Origin: Streptomyces coryli
Lineage (GTDB): Bacteria; Actinomycetota; Actinomycetes; Streptomycetales; Streptomycetaceae
Direction of reading: 5' to 3'
Assembly: GCF_011044975.1 (NCBI RefSeq)
Contig: NZ_JAAKZV010000005.1
Coordinates: forward strand, 1 to 64,000
DNA: 64,000 nt
Shown here: positions 53,728 to 62,173 of the stretch, in pieces
Numbering within the stretch: position 1 is the first letter of the stretch
How the letters are laid out: each line of letters opens with the position of its first letter
The notes under the pieces: model-generated
Seen by the model: only the letters and a program-made list of their open reading frames with translations
Told to the model about the DNA's origin: nothing
Database searches by the model: none
Translations under genes and position numbers: made by a program

Positions 53728-54881
53728 CGTCGCGCCGTCACCGTCGACTCCACCGCGAAGAGCTCCTCCTCGACGTGGTCGAGGGCCAGCCGCAGCGCGC
53801 CTGTCGCGATTGCCGCCTCGCCCAGGAGGGAGAGCTTCACCTGTGGTGGGCGCAGGCAGTAGCGGGCCAGTTCGGTGCGCAGCGGGTCGAGGACGCCGTC
53901 CAGGCCCGCCGCCCAGCCGCCGACCACCACGCGCTGCGGGTCCAGGGCCAGGACCAGCGCGGCGACGTCGTGGACGAGGCGCTGGATGAAGCGCTGCACC
54001 GCGTCCCGCGCCTTCGCGTCGCCGCCCCGCGCCAGCGCGAACACCCGCGCCACCGCGGCCTCGTCGAGCTTGTGCAGCGGCTCGCCGGTGGTCGACAGCA
54101 GCTTCTCCGGGAGCGCCTCCCGGCCCAGCAGGTGCAGCGCCCCGATCTCGCCGGCGGCCCCGCCGTAACCGCGGTGCAGCCGGCCGCCGATCAGCGACCC
54201 GGCGCCGGGGCTCAGCCCGGCCAGGACGAACACGAGGTCGTCACAGTCGCGGGCGGCGCCCTTCCAGTGCTCGGCCACGGCGGCCGCGTTGGCGTCGTTC
54301 TCCACCAGCACCGGGCAGCGGAAGGAGCGGCGCAGGCGGTCGCCGAGCTTGAGCCCGGTCCAGCCGGGCAGCGCCGTGCCCAGGCGCACCGTGCCGTCGG
54401 CCTCGATGATCCCGGGGCTGCCGACGCCGACCGCGCGGAGCGCGTCGCGGGGCACGCCCGAATGCCGCAGCACCTCGCCGACGACCGCACGGGTGCGCTC
54501 GAGACGCTCCTCGGCCGGGGCCTCCTCGTCGACTTCGCGCGCGGCCGAGCCGACCATGCGGCCCTCGAGGTCCGACAGCAGTCCGGCGACCCGGTGCGGG
54601 CCGATCTCGATGCCGAGCAGATACCCGGACTCGGCGCGGAAGCGGAACCGCCGCGCGGGCCGCCCCTGCTTGCGCTCGGATCCGGCGTCAGCGGCCGCGG
54701 GCCCGACCACACCCGTGTCGACGAGCCCCTCGATGACGCCCTCAAGCGTCGGCCGCGACAGCCCGGTGACGCCGACGAGTTCGGTCAGCGTGGCCGCGTC
54801 CACCCCGCGCAGCGCGTGCAGCACCACGGCGGAGTTGATGCGCCGCAGCAGGGACGGATCCCCACCCGTGAGCTGCGCCAA
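53724..54881 (-). CDS. ROK family transcriptional regulator
   Basis: 385 residues. N-terminal winged helix (NSAVVLHALRGVDAATLTELVGVTGLSRPTLEGV in pieces), then a ROK/hexokinase-like domain with GVGSPGIIEADGTVRL and NDANAAAVAEHW. ROK repressors sense sugars or sugar phosphates. The usual zinc motif CxCGxxGCxE is absent; GEIGALHLLGREALPEKLL stands in its place, so the zinc site is lost. TTG 54881 has GGGAGG 6-7 nt upstream. A carbohydrate operon could be its target, but none is adjacent. Confidence 0.88.
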   Translation of the reverse strand: MAQLTGGDPSLLRRINSAVVLHALRGVDAATLTELVGVTGLSRPTLEGVIEGLVDTGVVGPAAADAGSERKQGRPARRFRFRAESGYLLGIEIGPHRVAGLLSDLEGRMVGSAAREVDEEAPAEERLERTRAVVGEVLRHSGVPRDALRAVGVGSPGIIEADGTVRLGTALPGWTGLKLGDRLRRSFRCPVLVENDANAAAVAEHWKGAARDCDDLVFVLAGLSPGAGSLIGGRLHRGYGGAAGEIGALHLLGREALPEKLLSTTGEPLHKLDEAAVARVFALARGGDAKARDAVQRFIQRLVHDVAALVLALDPQRVVVGGWAAGLDGVLDPLRTELARYCLRPPQVKLSLLGEAAIATGALRLALDHVEEELFAVESTVTARR

Positions 54882-54925
54882 CGCCCGCCTCCCTCACGAA
54901 TCATGTACGCCCGGGATGGTAACCG

Positions 54926-55585
54926 CTATTCGCCGGACCCGGGAGCGACGAAGCCCGACTCGTACGCCGCGATCACCGCCTGCGTGCGGTCCCGCGCGCC
55001 CAGCTTCGCCAGGACGGCGCTGACATGGGTCTTCACGGTCTCGGTGCCGAGGTGAAGGCGCGCGGCGATCTCGGCGTTGGTGAGCCCTCGGGCGATCAGC
55101 CGCAGCACCTCGCCCTCGCGTTCGGTGAGCGCCGCCTTGTCGAAGGACTGCCGGGCCTGCTCGTTGCCGTGCGCGGCGGCCAGATTCCGTAGCGCCGCCG
55201 GGAAGAGCAGCGACTCGCCCTCGGCGACCAGCCGCACCGCGTGCACGATCTCCGCGGGCCGGGCCCGCTTCAGCAGGAATCCGTCGGCACCGGCGCGCAG
55301 CGCCCCGTAGACGTACTCGTCCTCCTCGAACGTCGTCACCACGAGGATCTTCGGCGGCTCCGGAACGGTGCGCAGCACCGCCCGCGTCGCCTCGATGCCG
55401 TCCATCAGCGGCATCCGCACATCCATCGCGACGACATCCGGCCGCAGCTGCCGTACGAGCGGAATCACCGCCGCCCCATCCGCCGCCTCGCCCACGACCT
55501 CAATGTCCGGCTGCGCCTCCAGAATCGCGCGCAGCCCGGCGCGCACAAGCGCGTCGTCGTCGACGAGCAGGACGGTGATCGGCAC
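54926..55585 (-). CDS. NarL/LuxR response regulator (second system)
   Basis: 219 residues. Receiver domain with VDDDALVRAGLRAIL, phospho-acceptor Asp in VAMDVRMPLMDG near residue 54, and Lys in GFLLKRARPAE; LuxR helix-turn-helix LTEREGEVLRLIARGLTNAEIAARLHLGTETVKTH split over residues 152-186. It is second gene of an operon with the kinase; a strong hairpin separates them. The GTG at 55585 lies 11 nt after the hairpin and has no ribosome site. Confidence 0.93.
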   Translation of the reverse strand: MPITVLLVDDDALVRAGLRAILEAQPDIEVVGEAADGAAVIPLVRQLRPDVVAMDVRMPLMDGIEATRAVLRTVPEPPKILVVTTFEEDEYVYGALRAGADGFLLKRARPAEIVHAVRLVAEGESLLFPAALRNLAAAHGNEQARQSFDKAALTEREGEVLRLIARGLTNAEIAARLHLGTETVKTHVSAVLAKLGARDRTQAVIAAYESGFVAPGSGE

Positions 55586-55596
55586 GCGATCACTGT

Positions 55597-55643
55597 AGCC
55601 GGGTGAGTCCGAACCCCCGCCGTCGGCTCGGACTCACCCGGCT
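55597..55643 (-). terminator. 16-bp-stem hairpin between kinase and regulator genes
   Basis: Arms 55597-55612 and 55628-55643 are perfect reverse complements (AGCCGGGTGAGTCCGA and its complement) with a 15-nt GC-rich loop. The stem covers the kinase stop codon and ends 11 nt before the regulator start. There is no T-run, so it may act as attenuator, RNA-stability element or translation block rather than a plain terminator. Confidence 0.7.
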
Positions 55644-56848
55644 ATCGGCAGCTCCACCCGCACCCGCCACTCGCCGTCACACGGCCCGCACTCCGCCGCG
55701 CCGCCGAGCAGCTCGGCCCGCTCCCGGATCCCGCGCAGCCCGGATCCGCCGGTGCCCGCCGCCGACTCCGCGGGCAGCTTGCTGCGCACCTCCAGCTCCA
55801 GCCGCCCGCCCCCCGCGGCGATCCGGACCGTGGTCGGCACCGGACCGGCATGCCGCAGCACATTGGTCAGGCACTCCTGCAGCATCCGATAGCCCTCCCG
55901 CGATACGGGCCCGGGAACGGCGTCGAGGTCCCCGCTGATGTCCGTACGGACCTCGGCCCCCGCTCCGCGCGCCGACTCGACCAGCCGCCCGGCGTCCGCG
56001 AGCGTCGGCCGCCGGCTGACCGGGGCGGCGTCCTCGCGCAGCACCTTCAGCACTCGGTCGAGGTCGTTCAGCGCCTCCCGCCCGGTGTCCTCGATCGCCG
56101 CCAGGGCCCGCTCGGTGAACTCCGGCGACCCCGCCGCCCGCGCCGCGCCCGCCTGCACGACCGCGACCGTGAGGGCGTGCCCGATGGTGTCGTGCAGCTC
56201 GCGCGCCAGCCGGTTGTGCTCCAGCAGCCGCTCGGTGCGCTCCTCCAGCTTGGCCAGCCGCTCCGCGGGGGAGGGGCCGAGCAGCTTCGGGGCCAGCGCG
56301 GCCATGGCGGCACCGGAGGCCCACAAGGCGGCGTACACCAGGACCGCGGCGACGGGGGCGAGCAGGCGATACCACCACTGCCAGTGCTCATGGAGCCCCA
56401 GCGGCTCCGCCGTCAGCCCGTCCCACACCGACGGCACGAGCATCCCGACCACGCCCGCGGCCCCGTTGACCGTCACCGTGACGGTCACGAAGCCCAGCCA
56501 CAGCCGCGTCACCAGCCAGCCGAAGACCCGCACCTTGTCGCCCCAGGACTGCGACGGCGACCTCGCGATGTCCGGGTGCGGCCGGTCACCGGGATAGAGC
56601 AGCAGGTCCACCTGCACCGACTCGGCGGTGCGCATGGCCGGGATCAGCGCCGCCACCGCCAGCAGCGGCACCGGCGTGACGAGCATCAGCGCGAAGTGCG
56701 CCAGGCTGGTGTCATTGCCGAGCCCCGGCGAGACCATCGCGACCACCACGGCGAGGACCGCACCGATGAACAGGTGCAGCCACCGCGTATAGGTCACTGC
56801 CCGCAGAGCGGGTCGCAGCGGCCGGGGCAAGGAGATCACGCGATCCAT
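55634..56848 (-). CDS. sensor histidine kinase (second system)
   Basis: 404 residues. Hydrophobic segments occupy about residues 20-190 (LHLFIGAVLAVVVAMVSPG, LMLVTPVPLLAVAALIP, LGFVTVTVTVNGAAGVVGML, LAPVAAVLVYAALWASGAAMA). The H-box is RLARELHDTIGHALTVAVVQ with His near residue 232, and the ATPase domain has LQECLTNVLRHAG and GLRGIRERAELLGG. ATG 56848 is chosen. It is divergent from an ABC operon that begins 100 bp away, the arrangement seen when a two-component system controls an exporter. Confidence 0.92.
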   Translation of the reverse strand: MDRVISLPRPLRPALRAVTYTRWLHLFIGAVLAVVVAMVSPGLGNDTSLAHFALMLVTPVPLLAVAALIPAMRTAESVQVDLLLYPGDRPHPDIARSPSQSWGDKVRVFGWLVTRLWLGFVTVTVTVNGAAGVVGMLVPSVWDGLTAEPLGLHEHWQWWYRLLAPVAAVLVYAALWASGAAMAALAPKLLGPSPAERLAKLEERTERLLEHNRLARELHDTIGHALTVAVVQAGAARAAGSPEFTERALAAIEDTGREALNDLDRVLKVLREDAAPVSRRPTLADAGRLVESARGAGAEVRTDISGDLDAVPGPVSREGYRMLQECLTNVLRHAGPVPTTVRIAAGGGRLELEVRSKLPAESAAGTGGSGLRGIRERAELLGGAAECGPCDGEWRVRVELPIAG

Positions 56849-56948
56849 CGTGCCAGCACCCCCGCAGCCGCGAATCCCCCGCGTGGGGGACCCGGAACCC
56901 GCCACCGGGGGAGGCCCCTGACCTGCGTGAACCGGAATCGTGGCGGCC

Positions 56949-57878
56949 ATGACAGCAGCCACAGCCATCGAAGTGCGCGACCTGACCAAGGTCTACGGAA
57001 AGGTGCGCGCCGTCGACAGCGTCACCTTCACCGTCGAGCCCGGCCGGGTCACCGGCTTCCTCGGCCCCAACGGCGCCGGCAAGTCCACCACCATGCGCCT
57101 CGTCCTCGGCCTCGACCGCCCCACCTCCGGCACGGCGACCATCGGCGGCCGCCCGTACGCCACCCTCACCGAGCCGCTCCGCCAGGTCGGCGCGCTCCTC
57201 GACGCCGGCGCCGCCCACGGCTCCCGCACCGCCCGCGGCCACCTCGCGGCCCTCGCCGCCAGCAACCGCATCCCGGACCGCCGGGTGGCCGAGGTGCTGG
57301 AGATGACCGGCATCGCCAAGGCGGCCGACCGCCGGGTCAAGACGTTCTCCCTCGGCATGCGCCAGCGCCTGGGCATCGCGGCCGCCCTCCTCGGCGACCC
57401 GCCGGTGCTGATGCTCGACGAGCCGTCGAACGGCCTCGACCCCGAGGGCATCATCTGGATCCGCGAGCTGCTGCGCCAGCTGGCGGGGGAGGGCCGCACG
57501 GTCCTGGTCTCCAGCCATCTCATGGGCGAGACGGCGGCATTCGCCGAGCACCTGATCGTCCTGGGCCGGGGCCAGGTGCTGGCGGATACCCCCATGAAGG
57601 ACTTCATCGCCTCGCGCGTACGGCCGCGGGTGCGCGTGCGCACCAGCGAGGACGAGCGCCTGCGCGCGCTGCTCAAGGAGCACGGCTACGACCCCGTCCG
57701 CTCCGACGACGGCCGCTGGCACGTCGACGACGCCGAGGTGGACGCCATTGGCCCGCTGGCGGCCCGCGCTGGTATCCCGATTCTCGAACTCGCCGCCGAG
57801 GAGGCCACCCTCGAGCAGGCCTATCTCGATCTGACCGCATCCGCCACGGAGTTCACCGCCGTCCCCCAGGAGGCCTGA
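56949..57878 (+). CDS. ABC transporter ATP-binding protein
   Basis: 309 residues. Walker A GPNGAGKSTTMRLVLG near residue 37, signature FSLGMRQRLGIAAALLG near 132, Walker B VLMLDEPSNGLDPEG near 153. The C-terminal region (LRALLKEHGYDPVRS) is the usual extra domain of exporter ATPases. The permease gene starts 4 nt after the stop. Divergent from the kinase gene, so probably regulated by the HK/RR pair. Confidence 0.93.
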   Translation: MTAATAIEVRDLTKVYGKVRAVDSVTFTVEPGRVTGFLGPNGAGKSTTMRLVLGLDRPTSGTATIGGRPYATLTEPLRQVGALLDAGAAHGSRTARGHLAALAASNRIPDRRVAEVLEMTGIAKAADRRVKTFSLGMRQRLGIAAALLGDPPVLMLDEPSNGLDPEGIIWIRELLRQLAGEGRTVLVSSHLMGETAAFAEHLIVLGRGQVLADTPMKDFIASRVRPRVRVRTSEDERLRALLKEHGYDPVRSDDGRWHVDDAEVDAIGPLAARAGIPILELAAEEATLEQAYLDLTASATEFTAVPQEA

Positions 57879-57882
57879 GAAG

Positions 57883-58620
57883 ATGCCCGCCACCGCCGTA
57901 CTCCGCTCCGAGTGGATCAAAATCAAGACCCTGCGCGGCACCGTGTGGTCGCTCGCCGCCGTGCTGCTGCTGACGGTCGGCTTCAGCGCCTTCGCCAACG
58001 GGGCGTTCGGTGAGGCCGAATCGGACAACGGGGACTTCGACCCGCTGTTCTCGGTCTTCATCGGCATGAGCCCCGGCCAGATCGCGGCCATCGCCTTCGG
58101 CACCCTGGCACTGTCGTCCGAGTACGTGTCCGGCGGCATCCGCGCGTCCCTCGCGGCGGTGCCGCGCCGCGGCGCCTTCTACGCCGCGAAGCTGGCGAAC
58201 GTCGCCGGACTCGCCTTCGCCATCGGCCTGCTGACCACCTTCGGCTCCTTCTTCCTGAGCGGCGCCCTGCTCGGCGAGAAGGCCCTGTCCATCGGCGACG
58301 ACGGCGCCCTGCGCGCGTGCGTCGGCGGCGCCGCCTACCTGGCCCTGATGGCGGTCTTCGCCACCGGCCTCACCGCCGTGCTGCGCAGCGGGATGGCGGT
58401 CCTGAGCATCCTCATCCCGTTCATCCTCGTGGTGTCCTTCGTCATCGGTACGGGCGCGGCCGGCGTCGCGGACTATCTGCCGGACCGTGCCGGGCAGCAG
58501 ATCATCTACGCCGACCCGCCGGCCTCCCTCAACCCGTGGGCGGGCCTGGCGGTCACCGCCGCCTGGGCCGCGGCCGCGGCGCTCGCCGGCTGGTGGTCGC
58601 TGCGCCGCCGGGACGCCTGA
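57883..58620 (+). CDS. ABC transporter permease
   Basis: 245 residues with six membrane helices: TVWSLAAVLLLTVGFSAFANG, then LSSEYVSGGIRASLAAVPRRGAFYAAKL (the cytoplasmic ABC-2/NatB-like region) and later LSILIPFILVVSFVIGTG. It is the channel of the ATPase encoded upstream, 4 nt away. Substrate unknown. Confidence 0.9.
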   Translation: MPATAVLRSEWIKIKTLRGTVWSLAAVLLLTVGFSAFANGAFGEAESDNGDFDPLFSVFIGMSPGQIAAIAFGTLALSSEYVSGGIRASLAAVPRRGAFYAAKLANVAGLAFAIGLLTTFGSFFLSGALLGEKALSIGDDGALRACVGGAAYLALMAVFATGLTAVLRSGMAVLSILIPFILVVSFVIGTGAAGVADYLPDRAGQQIIYADPPASLNPWAGLAVTAAWAAAAALAGWWSLRRRDA

Positions 58621-58682
58621 ACGCCGCTGAACTGGCCTGACGTCGCGGCGAATGCACCGGTTCGCACTCTTGATCGCTTGTC

Positions 58683-58729
58683 TCACACTGTGAATACTGC
58701 AGCGCACGCGAATTTTGGAATCCCAAAAT
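58683..58729. promoter_or_regulatory. two inverted repeats upstream of subtilase gene
   Basis: TCACACTGTGA (58683-58693) is an 11-bp palindrome. ATTTTGG (58712-58718) and CCAAAAT (58723-58729) form a second one in an unusually AT-rich patch. Both lie within 70 bp of the protease start and could be operators. Confidence 0.45.
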
Positions 58730-58751
58730 CCCTGATCTGCAGAGGACTCAC

Positions 58752-61700
58752 GTGCGAAGCCAGGCAGGAAGAGCAGGCATCGCCATAGCGGCCGCAATAG
58801 CGGCCGTGGCGACTGCAACGGGCGTCTCCGCACCGGCCACCGCCGGTTCGGACGCCCCGAAGGCGGCCGAGAAGAAGGCCCCCACCCACCGCGTGCAGCT
58901 GATCACCGGTGACATGGCGCAGGTGACGGACGGAAAGGTCACCGGCTTCGAGCCGGCCCCCGGCCGCGAGAACATCCCGGTGCACACCCGGACCGACGGC
59001 GACCACTCCTACGTGGTCCCGCTCGACGCCCAGCGGCTCGTCTCCAGCGGGAAGTTGGACCGCCGCCTCTTCGACGTCACGGGACTGGCGACCTCCGCGT
59101 CCCGCAAGTCGTACAAGAATGGCCTCAAGGTCATCGTCGGCTATAAGGGCAGCGCCGGCACCGCCCGTAACGAGGTGCGCGCCACCGAAGGCACCAAGGT
59201 CCGCCACCGGCTCGAGTCCCTCAACGCCGAGGCCGTCACCACCAAGCAGGACGACCTCCCGAAGCTCTGGAAGGCGCTGACCCGCGAAGGCGAGAACTCC
59301 ACTCTCGCCGCCACCGCGGGCATCGACCGCGTCTGGCTCGACGGCACCGTCAAGGCCCAACTCGACGTCAGCGTCCCGCAGATCGGCGCCGACAAGGCCT
59401 GGTCCGCCGGCTACGACGGCAAGGGCGCGAAGGTCGCCGTCCTCGACACCGGCGTCGACGAGACCCACCCTGACCTGGCGGGCCAGCAGGCCGCGGAGAA
59501 GAACTTCTCCTCCTCCGCCGACACCAAGGACCGCCAGGGCCACGGCACCCACGTCGCCTCCACCATCGCCGGTACGGGCGCCAAGGGCGGCGGCAAGTTC
59601 AAGGGCGTCGCGCCCGGCGCCAAGCTCCTCGACGGCAAGGTGCTGAGCGACGAGGGCAGCGGCAGCGACTCGCAGATCATCGCCGGCATGGAGTGGGCGG
59701 TCGGCCAGGGCGCCGACATCGTCAGCATGAGCCTAGGCGGCACGGACGCGCCCGGCCTCGACCCCATGGAGGTGGCGGTCAACAAGTACGCCGACGAGGG
59801 CGTGCTGTTCACCGTCGCCGCCAGCAATGACGGCCCCGCCCCGGAGACCATCGGCACCCCCGGCTCGGCGGACGGCGCCCTCACGGTCGGCGCCGTCGAC
59901 GACGCCGACAAGATGGCCGACTTCTCCAGCCGTGGCCCGCGCCTCGGCGACGGCGCGATCAAGCCGGACGTGACGGCCCCCGGCGTGGACATCACCGCCG
60001 CCTCCGCCCCCGGCAACTCCATCGCGCAGGAGGTCGGCGAGAACCCCGAGGGCTACATGACCATCTCGGGCACCTCGATGGCCACCCCGCACGTCGCGGG
60101 CGCGGCCGCCATCCTGAAGCAGCAGCACCCGGAGTGGAAGGCCGCCGAACTCCGGGGCGTGCTGACCGGCTCCACCAAGGACACCGGCTTCACCGCCTTC
60201 GAGCAGGGCTCGGGCCGTATCCAGGTGGACAAGGCCATCGCGCAGGGCGTCTACGCCACCCCCACCTCCCTCAGCCTCGGCAAGGCCGCCTGGCCGCATG
60301 ACGACGACGAGCCGATCAACCGGACCCTGACCTACCGCAACACCGGCACCGAGCCCGTCACCCTGGACCTGGCCATCGCCGGGAAGGGCCCCGACGGCGC
60401 GGCCGCCCCGGAGGGGATGTTCAAGGCCACCCCGGCTCAGGTCACCGTGCCGGCGGGCGGCACCGCCGAGGCGACCGTCACTGCGGACACCAAGGTCGAG
60501 GCGCCCGACGGCAAGTACACCGCTGCCGTCACGGCGACGGGCGGCGAGCAGACCGTGCGCACGGCGGTCGCGGTGGAGCGGGAGATCGCCTCGTACGCGG
60601 TCTCGCTGAAGCACCTGGGCCGCGACGGGTCGGCCGCCGGGCAGTTCCAGACCTACGTCACCGGGCTGACCGGTGAGGCGGCGGGCAAGGAGTTCGCCCT
60701 CGACGAGTCGAGCGAGTCCACCACGGTGCGGCTGCCGAAGGGCGACTACACGGTGCACGGCATCGTCATCGCCGACCGCGGCGACGTCACCAAGGGCCTC
60801 GACTGGATCGCGCAGCCCCGGCTCACCGTGGACGGCGACAAGGAGCTGACGCTGGACGCGCGGACGGCCAAGGCGGTCGACATCACCGTCCCGGACGACG
60901 AGGCGACGGCGGCCCAGGCCTATGCGGCGTATGAGGTGGACGGCAAGTCCTACCCGGTGACCTTCGGCTGGCGGCTGGAGACCTACCAGGGCTTCCGCTC
61001 TGCCCACCTGGGCCCCGAGATGGCTGACGGCCAGACGCTGAACCAGGTGTGGGACGCCGACTTCACCAAGGGCGACGACACCCAGTACTCGCTGATTTAC
61101 GGCGGTGCGGCCAAGCGCCTCTCGGACGGCTTCACCAAGCACGTGCAGCGGCGTGAACTGGCCCGGATCGACGCCGGCCTCGGCGCCGCCGCCCCCGGCA
61201 AGACCGCCTGGCTGTCGGCCGGCGGTACGACGCCCGGTCTCAGCGGCTTCACCAGCGGTCAGTTCGTCCCGGCGGAGGCCACGCGGCACCTGTACGTGTC
61301 CACCGAGGACAACGCCACGTGGACCACCTTCGCCGACCAGATCGGGCCCCCGCTGCCCAACGGCTGGCTGCCCACGGAGGTCTCGTACCAGATCTTCTCC
61401 GGGAAGTACGAGGCCGGCCGGACGTACCGGATGGACTTCAACACCGGGGTCTTCGGGCCTGTGATCAAGGAGCGGGACGGCATCGTCCGTTCCGGCGACC
61501 TGATCTACGCCTTCATGTCCATGTTCGCGGACGGTGCGGGGCACGAGGGCCGCTCGGAGGGGGTCACGGCGACCACGGCCTTCTACCGCAACGGCGAGAA
61601 GATCTCCGAGAGCGACGAGGACCTGAGCGCCACCTCGTTCGACGCGGTCAAGGAGGACGCCGAGTACACGATCACCACGTCGCAGGTCCGCGACCCGGAG

Positions 61701-62072
61701 ATGTTCCAGGTGGGTACGCGGATCGACGGCAGCTGGACGTTCCGCTCCAAGAGCGGCGACAAGGGGAATCTGGCGGCCTCCACGGTCCGCTTCCATCCGA
61801 AGGTCGACCTCGAGAACAAGATCGCCGCCGATGAGGACATCCGGATGCCGGTCGAGATCCAGGGCTCCGCAGCCGGCGACAACCTCAAGTCCCTGAAGAT
61901 CGAAGCAAGCTACGACGGCGCCAAGACCTGGAAGGAACTCCGCTACCGCGACGGCAAGGTGCAACTGACCACCCCGGCGGCCGGCAAGTCCGTATCGCTA
62001 CGGGCCGAGGTCGTGGACAAGCAGGACAACAAGTCCACGATCGCCGTGCACGACGCCTTCCTGGGCCGCTGA
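58752..62072 (+). CDS. secreted subtilisin-like serine protease (S8), large
   Basis: 1106 residues. The signal peptide spans about residues 1-32 (AGIAIAAAIAAVATATGVSA, cleaved near TAG), then an inhibitor-type propeptide of about 165 residues. The catalytic triad is Asp232 (VLDTGVD), His264 (GHGTHVAS) and Ser442 (SGTSMATPHVAG). About 600 residues of beta-rich domains follow (TLTYRNTGTEPVTLDLAIAG and others), likely for substrate or surface binding. It degrades extracellular protein. The GTG at 58752 has GAGG upstream. A strong terminator lies after the stop. Confidence 0.95.
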   Translation: MRSQAGRAGIAIAAAIAAVATATGVSAPATAGSDAPKAAEKKAPTHRVQLITGDMAQVTDGKVTGFEPAPGRENIPVHTRTDGDHSYVVPLDAQRLVSSGKLDRRLFDVTGLATSASRKSYKNGLKVIVGYKGSAGTARNEVRATEGTKVRHRLESLNAEAVTTKQDDLPKLWKALTREGENSTLAATAGIDRVWLDGTVKAQLDVSVPQIGADKAWSAGYDGKGAKVAVLDTGVDETHPDLAGQQAAEKNFSSSADTKDRQGHGTHVASTIAGTGAKGGGKFKGVAPGAKLLDGKVLSDEGSGSDSQIIAGMEWAVGQGADIVSMSLGGTDAPGLDPMEVAVNKYADEGVLFTVAASNDGPAPETIGTPGSADGALTVGAVDDADKMADFSSRGPRLGDGAIKPDVTAPGVDITAASAPGNSIAQEVGENPEGYMTISGTSMATPHVAGAAAILKQQHPEWKAAELRGVLTGSTKDTGFTAFEQGSGRIQVDKAIAQGVYATPTSLSLGKAAWPHDDDEPINRTLTYRNTGTEPVTLDLAIAGKGPDGAAAPEGMFKATPAQVTVPAGGTAEATVTADTKVEAPDGKYTAAVTATGGEQTVRTAVAVEREIASYAVSLKHLGRDGSAAGQFQTYVTGLTGEAAGKEFALDESSESTTVRLPKGDYTVHGIVIADRGDVTKGLDWIAQPRLTVDGDKELTLDARTAKAVDITVPDDEATAAQAYAAYEVDGKSYPVTFGWRLETYQGFRSAHLGPEMADGQTLNQVWDADFTKGDDTQYSLIYGGAAKRLSDGFTKHVQRRELARIDAGLGAAAPGKTAWLSAGGTTPGLSGFTSGQFVPAEATRHLYVSTEDNATWTTFADQIGPPLPNGWLPTEVSYQIFSGKYEAGRTYRMDFNTGVFGPVIKERDGIVRSGDLIYAFMSMFADGAGHEGRSEGVTATTAFYRNGEKISESDEDLSATSFDAVKEDAEYTITTSQVRDPEMFQVGTRIDGSWTFRSKSGDKGNLAASTVRFHPKVDLENKIAADEDIRMPVEIQGSAAGDNLKSLKIEASYDGAKTWKELRYRDGKVQLTTPAAGKSVSLRAEVVDKQDNKSTIAVHDAFLGR

Positions 62073-62078
62073 ACACGA

Positions 62079-62107
62079 GGGCGCCCGCCTCCCGGAGGCG
62101 GGCGCCC
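62079..62107 (+). terminator. intrinsic terminator after subtilase gene
   Basis: Arms GGGCGCCCGCCTC (62079-62091) and GAGGCGGGCGCCC (62095-62107), loop of 3 nt, followed by TTCTG. Perfect 13-bp stem, starting 7 nt after the stop. Confidence 0.85.
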
Positions 62108-62173
62108 TTCTGCCTGTAGCGTCGGAGTCTCCGCCCCGCAGACCACCTCGGACAGCATCGAGAGGCCCCGTCG

